In this document: positions 37,791 to 45,839 of the stretch, in pieces | How the letters are laid out: the number at the start of each line of letters is the position of its first letter | Position numbering within the stretch: the stretch's first letter is position 1 | Source of the DNA: Phytoactinopolyspora alkaliphila | GTDB taxonomy: Bacteria; Actinomycetota; Actinomycetes; Jiangellales; Jiangellaceae | Length of the DNA stretch: 64,000 nt | Direction of reading: 5' to 3' | NCBI RefSeq assembly: GCF_010550695.1 | Contig: NZ_JAAGOB010000001.1 | Coordinates: 186,001 to 250,000 of the forward strand | Made by a program: the position numbers and the translations under genes | Notes under the pieces: generated by a model | Told to the model about the DNA's origin: nothing | The model's database searches: none | What the model saw: the letters and a program-made list of their open reading frames with translations, nothing else

Positions 37791-38245
37791 GCTCCGCACC
37801 GACCTGGAACCCGGCGCTGCTGGGCTCTCCGGCCGGGGAGGCGCCGACCGTCGCATACACGAACGTCGCCCCGTGGGAGGGCATCGACGGCGAGTCGGCC
37901 GGACATGACGCCCTGCGTGAGTCGCTGGGCGGCGCATTGCCGGACAACGACGGCTACATCTTCGGCTGGGTGTGGTCGTATCCGATCAAGGCAGCGCTGG
38001 AGGCGGCGGCCGCCAGCGGCGATCTGACCCGGTCGGGCGTGCGCGGCGTCGTCGACGGCCTCGACGTCGACTACGAGGGGATGCTGCCGACCGCGACGTT
38101 CGGCGGCGACCCGAACGAGGTGGCGGTGCGCACCGCCGTCATCAACAAGCCGGACGCCGAGGGATCGCTCGGGCTGTCGACCGTCGAGTCCGGCGTGACC
38201 GGCCCGACGGCCGACGCCTACGAGTACACGTCGGCCTGTTCCTGA
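37791..38245 (+). pseudogene. C-terminal fragment of a branched-chain amino acid-type substrate-binding protein
   Basis: In frame with the preceding remnant, about 150 codons read as the C-terminal lobe of a Leu/Ile/Val-binding-type ABC receptor: APTWNPALLGSPAGEA, APWEGIDGESAGHDALRE, NDGYIFGWVWSYPIKAALE, and VDYEGMLPTATFGGDPNEVA, ending in EYTSACS. The lipobox and N-terminal lobe are absent. It therefore appears to be a truncated gene fused to an unrelated remnant, probably by deletion. The exact junction (about 37775-37800) is estimated. Intact relatives lie at 40069 and 41579. Confidence 0.65.
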
Positions 38246-38258
38246 CCGTACGACGCGC

Positions 38259-38296
38259 ATCGGGGCGCCGGACCTTTGGAGGTCCGGCGCCCCGAT
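38259..38296. terminator. Strong stem-loop between remnant gene and tRNA
   Basis: Perfect 17-nt arms (ATCGGGGCGCCGGACCT and complement) with a TTGG loop. It lies between the plus-strand remnant and the 3' end of the minus-strand tRNA, so it could end transcripts from both sides. Confidence 0.75.
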
Positions 38297-38322
38297 CTCA
38301 CGTACCAGCACATCTAGCGCTG

Positions 38323-38396
38323 TAGCCCGGGTGGGAGTCGAACCCACAAACACGGCATTTTGAGTGCCGCGGCTTTGCCAGTTTGCCTACCGGGCC
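38323..38396 (-). tRNA. tRNA-Leu (anticodon CAA), short variable arm
   Basis: A 74-nt cloverleaf on the minus strand: acceptor GGCCCGG/CCGGGCT (first pair G-U), D-arm with G18G19, anticodon stem CGGCA/TGCCG with loop CTCAAAA (anticodon CAA), a 5-nt variable region TGTTT, and T-arm GTGGG-TTCGACT-CCCAC. CCA is not encoded. The anticodon reads UUG leucine codons, but leucine tRNAs normally have a long variable arm, which is absent here. Confidence 0.85.
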
Positions 38397-38598
38397 CACG
38401 GAAAGAAGCTACCTGCGCGCGGACGCAGCCAAGTCTACCGGGTCTGGCGATGTGGTCGGAGGCGCCCCATGGGCGTTTGACGTACAGGACATGAATCCTG
38501 ACAACTCTGTCGGTGTCGGCCGATAGCTTCTGCTTGTGAGTACATGGGCCTTCTTGGCCCGTATCGATGATATCTGTCACGCGATGAGGAGTGCTGGC

Positions 38599-39366
38599 AT
38601 GCGCACCTTAGAGGAAGTCGCGCTTGTGAAGAAGCTCTGGGCCGACGGCCTGAACAAGTCTGAGATCGCCCGGGCTACCGGCATCTCGCGCTGGACGATT
38701 CGGGAGTGGCTTCTGGGAAATGTTCCGGACTTCGAGGGTCATCGCGCTGGTACGTCCGGATACACCCGGTACGCATGCCCCGTTTGCATGAGCCGGCTAG
38801 ACCGTATTCCCAGGGAAGAGTATGTCTACCTCCTCGGCCTCTACCTTGGCGATGGGTGCCTGTCGCTGGACAAGAAGGGGGTGTACAAGCTGCGCATCAT
38901 TTGTTGTGATGACTATCCCCAGCTCATGCAGTGGTGCGAGCAAGCCATCGGCGCAGTGCTTCCAGTCAAGGTGGGGCGGGTTCAGAAAGTGGGATGCACC
39001 GAAATATACGCAAACTCGAAACACTGGGCATGTCTGTTCCCGCAGCACGGGCCTGGGCGCAAGCATGAGCGAAAGATCGAGCTGGCGCCATGGCAGCAGG
39101 AGCTCGTCGAGGCGGATCCGGGGCCCCTCCTTCGCGGGCTGATTCACTCCGACGGCTGCCGGGCGCTCAACCGGGCATACGGCACTCATTACGCGCCCTA
39201 TCCGCGCTACGAGTTCACGAACGCCTCGGTCGACATCCGGGACATCTTCACAGCCGCGTGTGACCTGCTTGGCATCGAGTGGCGGCAGAGCAGGCCGCGA
39301 GTGATCTCGGTGGCGAAGCGGGCGAGCGTCGCCGTCCTCGACTCCTTCATCGGGCCGAAGACCTGA
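38599..39366 (+). CDS. LAGLIDADG homing-endonuclease-like protein with HTH domain
   Basis: A 255-residue protein with an N-terminal helix-turn-helix (SEIARATGISRWTIREWL, residues 21-38), a single CPVC pair at 60-63, and two LAGLIDADG-type helices: LLGLYLGDG (78-86) and LLRGLIHSDG (177-186), spaced as in two-repeat monomers. Each keeps the acidic residue expected at the active site. ATG 38599 is chosen for GAGGAG 7 nt upstream; GTG 38536, with TAGCTT 6 nt before it, would add 21 residues as a leaderless start. It lies 200 nt from the tRNA. It may be a free-standing homing enzyme or a regulator derived from one, like WhiA. Confidence 0.75.
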   Translation: MRTLEEVALVKKLWADGLNKSEIARATGISRWTIREWLLGNVPDFEGHRAGTSGYTRYACPVCMSRLDRIPREEYVYLLGLYLGDGCLSLDKKGVYKLRIICCDDYPQLMQWCEQAIGAVLPVKVGRVQKVGCTEIYANSKHWACLFPQHGPGRKHERKIELAPWQQELVEADPGPLLRGLIHSDGCRALNRAYGTHYAPYPRYEFTNASVDIRDIFTAACDLLGIEWRQSRPRVISVAKRASVAVLDSFIGPKT

Positions 39367-39405
39367 CACGCCCCAGCCAGGTGACGCGGCAGGGTCCATA
39401 GCCGC

Positions 39406-39411
39406 TAAGCT
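39406..39411 (+). promoter_or_regulatory. Leaderless -10 box for pdtaR (TAAGCT)
   Basis: TAAGCT, 6 nt, then GTG 39418; GTGACG at 39381-39386 is a possible -35 with a 19-nt spacer. No Shine-Dalgarno sequence. Confidence 0.5.
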
Positions 39412-39417
39412 GCCCGG

Positions 39418-40065
39418 GTGACCGATACGCCAGCTACCGACAGCCAGACCGCTCCCGCCCGACGCGTCCTTGTGGCCGAGGACGAGTCGCTGATCCGTCT
39501 CGATCTGATCGAGATGCTCCGGGAAGAGGGCTATGACGTGGTCGCCGAGGCGGCTGACGGCGAGACAGCGGTCCGCCTCGCCGAGGAGCACCGGCCGGAC
39601 CTGGTCGTGATGGACGTCAAGATGCCGGTGCTGGACGGAATCTCCGCCGCCGAGCGCATCGTGGGCCAGCGCATCGCGCCGGTCCTCTTCCTGACTGCAT
39701 TCTCCCAGCGTGACCTGGTGGAGAGGGCACGAGAGGCAGGCGCCATGGCGTACCTGGTCAAGCCGTTCTCCAAGAGTGACCTGGTGCCCGCTATCGAGAT
39801 GGCGTTCTCCCGGCACGAAGAGATCTCGCAGCTGGAGAAGGAGGTCGCCGACCTCGGCGAGCGCCTGGAGACCCGCAAGCTGGTCGACCGGGCGAAGGGA
39901 CTGTTGCAGACCAAGTACGGCCTCAGCGAACCGGACGCGTTCCGCTGGATCCAGAAGGCGGCGATGGACAAGCGCACCTCGATGCGCAACGTCGCCCAGG
40001 TGGTGCTGTCCGAAAGCACCGAGATGGCGGAGGACCCCGGAGCGCCGGAACCGCAGGACAGCTGA
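39418..40065 (+). CDS. pdtaR: ANTAR-domain response regulator, PdtaR-like
   Basis: A 215-residue response regulator. The receiver domain (about 15-130) has the acidic pocket AEDESLIR, the phospho-acceptor Asp66 in VVMDVKMP, Thr in FLTAFSQ and Lys in YLVKPFS. A coiled segment leads to an ANTAR RNA-binding domain (about 150-205: KLVDRAKGLLQTKYGLSEPDAFRWIQ). Such proteins bind paired hairpins in mRNA leaders to prevent termination after phosphorylation by a PdtaS-type kinase, whose gene is not here. Position before polA matches the mycobacterial locus. Confidence 0.92.
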   Translation: MTDTPATDSQTAPARRVLVAEDESLIRLDLIEMLREEGYDVVAEAADGETAVRLAEEHRPDLVVMDVKMPVLDGISAAERIVGQRIAPVLFLTAFSQRDLVERAREAGAMAYLVKPFSKSDLVPAIEMAFSRHEEISQLEKEVADLGERLETRKLVDRAKGLLQTKYGLSEPDAFRWIQKAAMDKRTSMRNVAQVVLSESTEMAEDPGAPEPQDS

Positions 40066-40068
40066 TCC

Positions 40069-41370
40069 GTGCGTGGCCGGTACGCGGCGGCCGTCGCCGC
40101 GGGCGCATCGCTGGTTCTCGCCTCATGCGGTGTTCTCGACCAGATAGGCGGAAGCGACGGTCCGATCCAGCAAGAAGCGACGGTGGTCGTGCTCGTGCCC
40201 GAGGGCACCGCGAGCGGAGAGGGCGTCGTCGCCGCCGTCGAGGCGGCTGTCGGCGAACGTACGGATGACATCGCGGGGTGGACCGTCACCGTCGAGACGG
40301 TGGGCGACGTCACGGAGGAGGACCAGCTCGCCGACGTGGCCGGGCAGATCGTGGCCGACGACGTGGTCGCCGTTGTCGGAGGACTCTCCACCGACGTTGT
40401 CCGCGCCGTTCAGCCCGTCTTCGACTCCGCGAATCTCCTCTTCGTCTCACCCGCGGACACCACGCCGGAGCATGTGCGTGGAGCCGATCCGGCGCAGCCG
40501 TTGCGGCCGTACTCGACGTACTTCCGCACCACCGTGGCGAGCGACGATCCGGTCCGGGAGCTCGCCCGGCACGCCGCCGGTGCCCTGGGCTTAGCCAAGA
40601 TCGCCGTGATCGACGCGGGAGACACCGGCGAAGCAGACCAGTTCGCGGAGGCCTTCCGGGAGACCGGTGGTGACGCGCTCCGGGTCGATGAACACGATCC
40701 GCCGGACGACGAGTCGAGCGACGACGAGGCCGGCGACGAGGCCGGCGACGAGGCCGGCGCCGACCAGGACCGCGATGGCGAGGAGGCCGGTGACGACGAC
40801 AGCAGTGGTGGAACCCGAAGCGCTCCGCCCGTCACGGTCGACGACGTCCCGGCGATGCTGGAGGAGGCGCGCGATGAGGACGCCGAAGCGGTCTTCGTGT
40901 CCGGCCGTGCGCAAGTCGCGGCCCGGGTCGCCGACGAGATCGCGAACCGCGGCCTCGATATGACGTTACTGGGCGGCTCGGTCCTGGCGACGGATGACTT
41001 CCTCGCGGAGGCAGGCTCCGCGGCCGAGGGCGCGCTGAGCGCTGGGAGCGGCGAGCTTTCCCGGACGGAGCCGGAACCACCTGCCGAGCTGGATGGCCTG
41101 TTCGATTCCGCGGGTTCCGCGCTCGGGCCTCACGGGGCCGCCGCGTTCGATGCGGGATATGCCGTGGGCGAGGTTCTCAGCCGGTGCCTGCCGTCCGCCG
41201 ACTCACCGTCCTCGGCACGGCGAGGTTGCGTAGGGGAGATGGCGGAGGTCTCGTTCGCCGGTGTCACGGGTGAGGTGGCGTTCGACGAGTTCGGTGACCG
41301 CCTGGGTGCGGCACCGGTCATCACAACGGTTCGCGGCGGCACTTTGGTGCCGGTTTCGGCCCAGGAATGA
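40069..41370 (+). CDS. ABC-type substrate-binding lipoprotein
   Basis: A 433-residue lipoprotein with lipobox VLASC (Cys20) and a type I periplasmic-binding fold like the Leu/Ile/Val family: VVVLVPEGTASGEG, VVAVVGGLSTDVVRAVQPVFDSANLLFVSPAD, and AAAFDAGYAVGEVL. An acidic insert of about 45 residues (Asp/Glu/Gly/Ala, around residues 205-245) interrupts the second lobe. It starts at GTG 40069, 3 nt after pdtaR, so they are co-transcribed. Ligand unknown; the match to LivJ is loose, and the insert may have changed its role. Confidence 0.7.
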   Translation: MRGRYAAAVAAGASLVLASCGVLDQIGGSDGPIQQEATVVVLVPEGTASGEGVVAAVEAAVGERTDDIAGWTVTVETVGDVTEEDQLADVAGQIVADDVVAVVGGLSTDVVRAVQPVFDSANLLFVSPADTTPEHVRGADPAQPLRPYSTYFRTTVASDDPVRELARHAAGALGLAKIAVIDAGDTGEADQFAEAFRETGGDALRVDEHDPPDDESSDDEAGDEAGDEAGADQDRDGEEAGDDDSSGGTRSAPPVTVDDVPAMLEEARDEDAEAVFVSGRAQVAARVADEIANRGLDMTLLGGSVLATDDFLAEAGSAAEGALSAGSGELSRTEPEPPAELDGLFDSAGSALGPHGAAAFDAGYAVGEVLSRCLPSADSPSSARRGCVGEMAEVSFAGVTGEVAFDEFGDRLGAAPVITTVRGGTLVPVSAQE

Positions 41371-41453
41371 CGTAGGTGGACGCTCGTGACACATCACAGT
41401 CCACTAACAACGTGTTGCAGGTCCATTTCGATGCGTGCGCTGCGCCGTTCTGT

Positions 41454-41464
41454 GAACTAAGTTC
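41454..41464. promoter_or_regulatory. Short inverted repeat in livJ leader
   Basis: GAACT-A-AGTTC, an 11-nt symmetric site 115 nt upstream of livJ in a 208-bp gap. Short enough to arise by chance; no regulator is assigned. Confidence 0.2.
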
Positions 41465-41578
41465 TGACGATCACATGGACTATTGGCACCGTTTTGCGAA
41501 GCCTGGTGGGGCCGGGTCGTGAAGGACCTCCCCGACACGGTTCGGCTGCGGACGGTGCCGCCCGAAGAAGGAGCACAG

Positions 41579-42931
41579 ATGAACCGCAGAATGCGACTCT
41601 GGCGGTCGCTCGCCGTGGTGGGTGTGGCCTCGCTCGTGCTGGCCGCATGCGGTGGAGACGACGCCGAAGAGCCTGGTGACGACGGCGGTGTCACCACCGA
41701 AGAGCCCGAAGGCGAGGGTGACGAGGGCGGCGAGGAACAGCCCCCGGCAGAGGGCGAGTTCGAGCCGGCCGAAGGCGACCCCGCTATGACCATCGGGACT
41801 CTCCTGCCGCAGAGCGGGAGCTTGTCGTTCCTCGGCCCGCCCATGGAGACCGGCGCCGCGGTCGCGGTCGAAGAGATCAACGAGAACGGCGGCATCGACG
41901 GAGCGCCGGTCGAGCTCGTGAACGCCGACGAGGGCGACGCCAACCTCAACATCGTCGGCCAGTCCGCCGACAGCCTGATCAACCAGGGCGTCGACGCCAT
42001 CCTCGGCGCCGCCGCCACGGGCATGTCGCAGCGCGTGTACAGCGAGATCACCGGCGCTGGCATTCTGCAGATCTCGCCGTCCAACACCGGCGTCGAGGTC
42101 ACCGACTGGGAGACTAACGGACTGTATTTCCGCACCGCGCCCTCCGACGTCCTGCAGGGTGAGATCCTCGGCGAGGTCATCCTTGAGGACGGGCACGAGA
42201 CGCTCGGCATCCTCTACATCGACTCGCCCTACGGCGAGGGGCTCGCGGAAGCGGTGGCCTCCACTGTCGAGAGCGCCGGTGTCGAGGTGGTCGTGCAGAC
42301 AGCGGTAGCCGAGAACGCGGAGAGCTACAGCGCCGAGGTCGCCGCGCTGGCGGCAGAGTCGCCCGACGCGATCGTCGTGGTCAGCTACGACCAGGTCTAC
42401 TCCATCATTCCCGAGCTGGAGTCGGCGTTCGATGACCTGTCCGGCCTCTATCTGGTGGACGGCAACACGAAGGACCTCAGCGTCGGCCCCACCGAGGATG
42501 AGCCCGGCCTTCCCGAAGGTGTCGTCGAAGGCGCCACCGGAACCATCCCGGGCCAGAGTGTGGAAGGAACGCCGTTCGCCGAGCGCCTGCTCGAGGTGAC
42601 CCCGGACCTGGACTCGTGGACGTACGCTGGCGAGGCCTACGACGCGATCATCCTGGTGGCGCTGTCCGCGATCCAGGCCGGCTCCACCGAGAGCGCCGAC
42701 ATCGCGGCCGAGATGGTCGACGTGTCCGGCACCGACGGGACGGAATGCTCCACGTTCGCGGAGTGCAAGACGCTCATCGAATCCGGTGAGTCGATCAACT
42801 ACGAGGGCATCTCCGGGCCCATCGAGTTCGACGAGAACGGTGACCCGCAGAGCGCCTTCATCGGCATCTACGATTTCGACGCCAGCAATGTTCCCGTCTA
42901 CCGTGAGGCCCGCACGCTCGACATCGAGTGA
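41579..42931 (+). CDS. livJ: Branched-chain amino acid ABC transporter substrate-binding lipoprotein
   Basis: A 450-residue lipoprotein: signal with lipobox VLAAC (Cys24), then a 45-residue acidic linker, then a type I binding fold (IGTLLPQSGSLSFLGPPMETG, GAAATGMSQRVYSEITGAGI, YIDSPYGEGLAE, YAGEAYDAIILVALSA, and INYEGISGPIEFDENGDP). It should capture leucine/isoleucine/valine or a related amino acid for the permease encoded by livHMGF. ATG 41579 has GAAGGAG 5 nt upstream. The transporter genes lie downstream on the opposite strand, so receptor and permease are expressed separately. Confidence 0.88.
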   Translation: MNRRMRLWRSLAVVGVASLVLAACGGDDAEEPGDDGGVTTEEPEGEGDEGGEEQPPAEGEFEPAEGDPAMTIGTLLPQSGSLSFLGPPMETGAAVAVEEINENGGIDGAPVELVNADEGDANLNIVGQSADSLINQGVDAILGAAATGMSQRVYSEITGAGILQISPSNTGVEVTDWETNGLYFRTAPSDVLQGEILGEVILEDGHETLGILYIDSPYGEGLAEAVASTVESAGVEVVVQTAVAENAESYSAEVAALAAESPDAIVVVSYDQVYSIIPELESAFDDLSGLYLVDGNTKDLSVGPTEDEPGLPEGVVEGATGTIPGQSVEGTPFAERLLEVTPDLDSWTYAGEAYDAIILVALSAIQAGSTESADIAAEMVDVSGTDGTECSTFAECKTLIESGESINYEGISGPIEFDENGDPQSAFIGIYDFDASNVPVYREARTLDIE

Positions 42932-42962
42932 GCGAGACTTCGCCGGCACGGCGAGCCGAATG

Positions 42963-43002
42963 ACGAGGGCCGCCTCACCCGTCGTGGTGAGGCGGCCCTC
43001 GT
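42963..43002. terminator. Bidirectional stem-loop between livJ and livF
   Basis: Perfect 17-nt arms (ACGAGGGCCGCCTCACC and complement) with a 6-nt loop, ending in TCGT on the plus side. It separates convergent livJ and livF. Confidence 0.85.
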
Positions 43003-43101
43003 CGTTCGTGTGCTGACCTGGCCGGAACACGCGCCGACAGGCGGGCCCGCGTCCGCGTCCGCCAGGAATGAATGCAATGAGCCGTCGAAGCGGCGTGTGG
43101 A

Positions 43102-43875
43102 TCAGACGCGGGCGAGTGTCCCGAGGTACAGCTCGATGACCTTGGGATCGTCGAGCAGGGCAGGACCGGTTCCCGTGTAGGCGTTACGGCCCTGGTCGAG
43201 CACATAGCCGCGGTCGCAGATCTGCAGGCACCGCCGGGCATTCTGCTCGACCATGATGATCGACACTCCCGCCCGGTTGATCTGCCGGGTACGGATGAAC
43301 ACTTCGTCCTGCATGGCGGGGGAGAGGCCGGCCGAGGGCTCGTCGAGCAGAAGCACCGACGGTTCCATCATCAGTGCGCGGCCCATGGCCACCATCTGCC
43401 GTTCTCCGCCGGAGAGGGAGCCGGCCCGCTGATGCCGACGGTCGGCGAGGGCGGGGAACAGGCCGACGACGAAGTCGAAACGCTCGGCGAACTTGCGCGG
43501 CGACTGGAACGCGCCCATCTGGAGGTTCTCGCTGATGGTCAGCGACGGGAAGACGTTGTTGGTCTGGGGGACGAAGCCGATTCCGCGGGAGACCAGCACG
43601 TTGGCCTTGTGGCCTGTGATGTCCTCACCGCGATAGACGACGCCGCCGGATGTGATCTTGACGAGACCGAACAGCGCCTTGAGCAGTGTTGACTTGCCGG
43701 CGCCGTTGGGGCCGATGATGCCCACGAGCTCACCGTCGGCGAGATAGAGGTCGCAGCCGTTGAGGATGTTGACGCCGGGAAAGTACCCAGCCACGATCTC
43801 GTCGGCGTGCAGGAGGGCCGTCTCCGACTGGGCGAGGTGCTCGCCCCGGTCCACAGTGGTGCCGTCAGTGCTCAT
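43102..43875 (-). CDS. livF: Branched-chain amino acid ABC transporter ATP-binding protein LivF
   Basis: A 257-residue ATPase with Walker A GPNGAGKST, Q-loop FVPQTNNVFPSLT, signature GSLSGGERQM, Walker B LLLDEPSAGLSP and H-loop region IIMVEQNARR; Gln-Asn in place of the usual His is normal for LivF. ATG 43875 is preferred over the adjacent GTG 43878 because GGGAG lies 6 nt upstream. It overlaps the end of livG by 11 nt. It is the last gene of the livHMGF operon. Confidence 0.95.
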   Translation of the reverse strand: MSTDGTTVDRGEHLAQSETALLHADEIVAGYFPGVNILNGCDLYLADGELVGIIGPNGAGKSTLLKALFGLVKITSGGVVYRGEDITGHKANVLVSRGIGFVPQTNNVFPSLTISENLQMGAFQSPRKFAERFDFVVGLFPALADRRHQRAGSLSGGERQMVAMGRALMMEPSVLLLDEPSAGLSPAMQDEVFIRTRQINRAGVSIIMVEQNARRCLQICDRGYVLDQGRNAYTGTGPALLDDPKVIELYLGTLARV

Positions 43876-44842
43876 CACGGGCTCCCAGCGCCGGCTCGGC
43901 GGCCTCGGAATCGTCGTCGGGTGAGGAGAACTCCTTCTCGAGCCGGGATTCGACCTCCGCGAGCTGTTGGCGCTCTTCGGCTTCGGTGGCCGGAGCGTCG
44001 TGATGGACGCCGAGGTAGGCGTCGATGACGACGGGATCGGCCATGACGACGTCCGGTGGCCCCTCGGCCACCACGGATCCCTGCGCCATCACAATCACCC
44101 AGTCCGCGATGTCGTGAACCATATCCATGTCATGTTCGACGAACAGCACGGTCATGCCCTGTTCTCGCAGGTCTTTGACGTGGCCGAGCAATGACTGGGT
44201 GAGCGCCGGATTGACCCCTGCCATCGGCTCGTCGAGCATCACCATGGTGGGCTCCGACATGAGCGCCCGTGCCATCTCCAGCAGTTTGCGCTGCCCGCCG
44301 GAGAGGGAGCCGGCGAAGTCGTCCCGGAGCGCATGGAGCTTGAACCGGTGCAGCAGCTCATCGGCGCGTTCGGTGATCGCCGCTTCCTGCGCCCGCCAGG
44401 TGAAGGGCAACATGGCTCGCCACAGGCTCTCTCCGCGCTGGCCGGTAGCTCCGAGACGCATGTTCTCGATGACCGGCAACCGCGACAGCGCCTTGGTGAG
44501 CTGGAAGGTACGCACCATGCCGGCGTGCGCGACCCGATACGCCGGTTTGCCGGCCAAGGGCGTGCCCTCGAATGTCCAACTCCCGGTGTCTGCCCGGTCA
44601 AAGCCGGTCAGCAGGTTGAACAACGTCGTCTTCCCGGCGCCGTTGGGACCGATCAGGGCAGTGATCACGCCACGCTGGATCTCGATGTGGTCGACGTCGA
44701 CTGCGGTCAGCCCGCCGAACCGGCGGCTGACCTTGTCGGCCACCAGGATCGGGTCGGGCTTGGGCGCTCCCGGGACCGTGGGGACGTCGTGGAGCCTGCG
44801 TGCCGTGGACGGCGCGGGTCCGGGGGCGGCGTCAGCGGACAT
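43865..44842 (-). CDS. livG: Branched-chain amino acid ABC transporter ATP-binding protein LivG
   Basis: A 325-residue ATPase with the LivG pattern: VSRRFGGLTAVD, Walker A GPNGAGKTT, RTFQLTKALSRLPVIENM, signature GSLSGGQRKLLEMARAL, Walker B VMLDEPMAGVNP and H-loop VEHDMDMV. It carries extra tails: about 30 Pro/Ala-rich residues in front and about 45 charged residues behind. It overlaps livM by 11 nt and livF by 11 nt, so the subunits are made in a coupled way. Confidence 0.95.
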   Translation of the reverse strand: MSADAAPGPAPSTARRLHDVPTVPGAPKPDPILVADKVSRRFGGLTAVDVDHIEIQRGVITALIGPNGAGKTTLFNLLTGFDRADTGSWTFEGTPLAGKPAYRVAHAGMVRTFQLTKALSRLPVIENMRLGATGQRGESLWRAMLPFTWRAQEAAITERADELLHRFKLHALRDDFAGSLSGGQRKLLEMARALMSEPTMVMLDEPMAGVNPALTQSLLGHVKDLREQGMTVLFVEHDMDMVHDIADWVIVMAQGSVVAEGPPDVVMADPVVIDAYLGVHHDAPATEAEERQQLAEVESRLEKEFSSPDDDSEAAEPALGARDEH

Positions 44843-45827
44843 CGAATGCCAGCTCCCTTCGGTCTCCCACGATGCCTTGTGGGCGGAAGATCATCAACAA
44901 CATGAGGCCCAGTCCCACTAGCATGACGCGGATCAGCCCGATCTGCGACTGGGAGACGAGGGCCTCGGGGACCCAGCCCGCGCTGGCCCCGGACCGGAGG
45001 ATGGATTCGGTGACCGCGAAGACCAGCCAGAGGATCACCGCGCCCAGAACGGGTCCCAGGACGCGCGCGACGCCACCGAGCAGCAGGAGTGTCCAGAAGA
45101 AGAAGGTCAGCTGTGTCCCGAAGACGTTGGGCAGGACGGCTCGTTCTCCGGTGACCAGGGCGATGCCCGCGATAGATCCGATGACGCCGCCGATGATCAG
45201 GGCCTGCATCTTGCGCGCGAAGACGTTCTTGCCGAGGCTGCGGACGGCGTCCTCGTCCTCACGGATCCCCTTGAGGATGCGTCCCCACGGGCTGCGCACG
45301 AGCAGCCACACCAACAATGCGATCACCGCGACCAGCGACCATCCGACGATCATGAACCAGGCCCGGTTCGGAGTCACCGACACAGGCCCGAAATGGAGGG
45401 TCTCGTTTGGGAGGGGATTCGCATTGTAGAACGCATTGGAGAAGGCACCGGAGAAGCCGGACGAGCCGCCCGTCCAGCGTGCGTAGACCGTTGAGCCGAT
45501 GACCAACCGGACTATCTCGGCGGCCGCGATGGTGGCCACGGCCAGATAGTCGGCTCTCAGGCGCAGGGTGGGCAGGCCCAGGAGCAGCGCGAGCAGCACG
45601 GCCATGGACATGCCGATCAGCGCGGCCAGAAAGTACGGGACGTCGAAGTGCACGATCGAGATCGCGGTGCCGTAGGCACCCACCGCGAGGAAACCTGCCT
45701 GCCCGAAGTTCAGCAGCCCGGTGTAGCCGAAGTGGATGTTGAGACCGATGGCGGCGATCGCGTACGCGATGGCGTTGACCCCAAATGCCGCGTGGAAGCT
45801 GTTGGCGACCAGCGAGTTCCAGTCCAT
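44832..45827 (-). CDS. livM: Branched-chain amino acid ABC transporter permease LivM
   Basis: A 331-residue membrane protein with eight to ten hydrophobic segments. LivM hallmarks are IHFGYTGLLNFGQAGFLAVGAYG near the N-terminus and the coupling-loop motif WGRILKGIREDEDAVRSLGKNV that touches the ATPases. ATG 45827 follows GGGAGGA. It overlaps livG by 11 nt and sits 12 nt after livH. No fused ATPase domain is present. Confidence 0.94.
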   Translation of the reverse strand: MDWNSLVANSFHAAFGVNAIAYAIAAIGLNIHFGYTGLLNFGQAGFLAVGAYGTAISIVHFDVPYFLAALIGMSMAVLLALLLGLPTLRLRADYLAVATIAAAEIVRLVIGSTVYARWTGGSSGFSGAFSNAFYNANPLPNETLHFGPVSVTPNRAWFMIVGWSLVAVIALLVWLLVRSPWGRILKGIREDEDAVRSLGKNVFARKMQALIIGGVIGSIAGIALVTGERAVLPNVFGTQLTFFFWTLLLLGGVARVLGPVLGAVILWLVFAVTESILRSGASAGWVPEALVSQSQIGLIRVMLVGLGLMLLMIFRPQGIVGDRRELAFDVR

Positions 45828-45839
45828 GATCCTCCTCCC

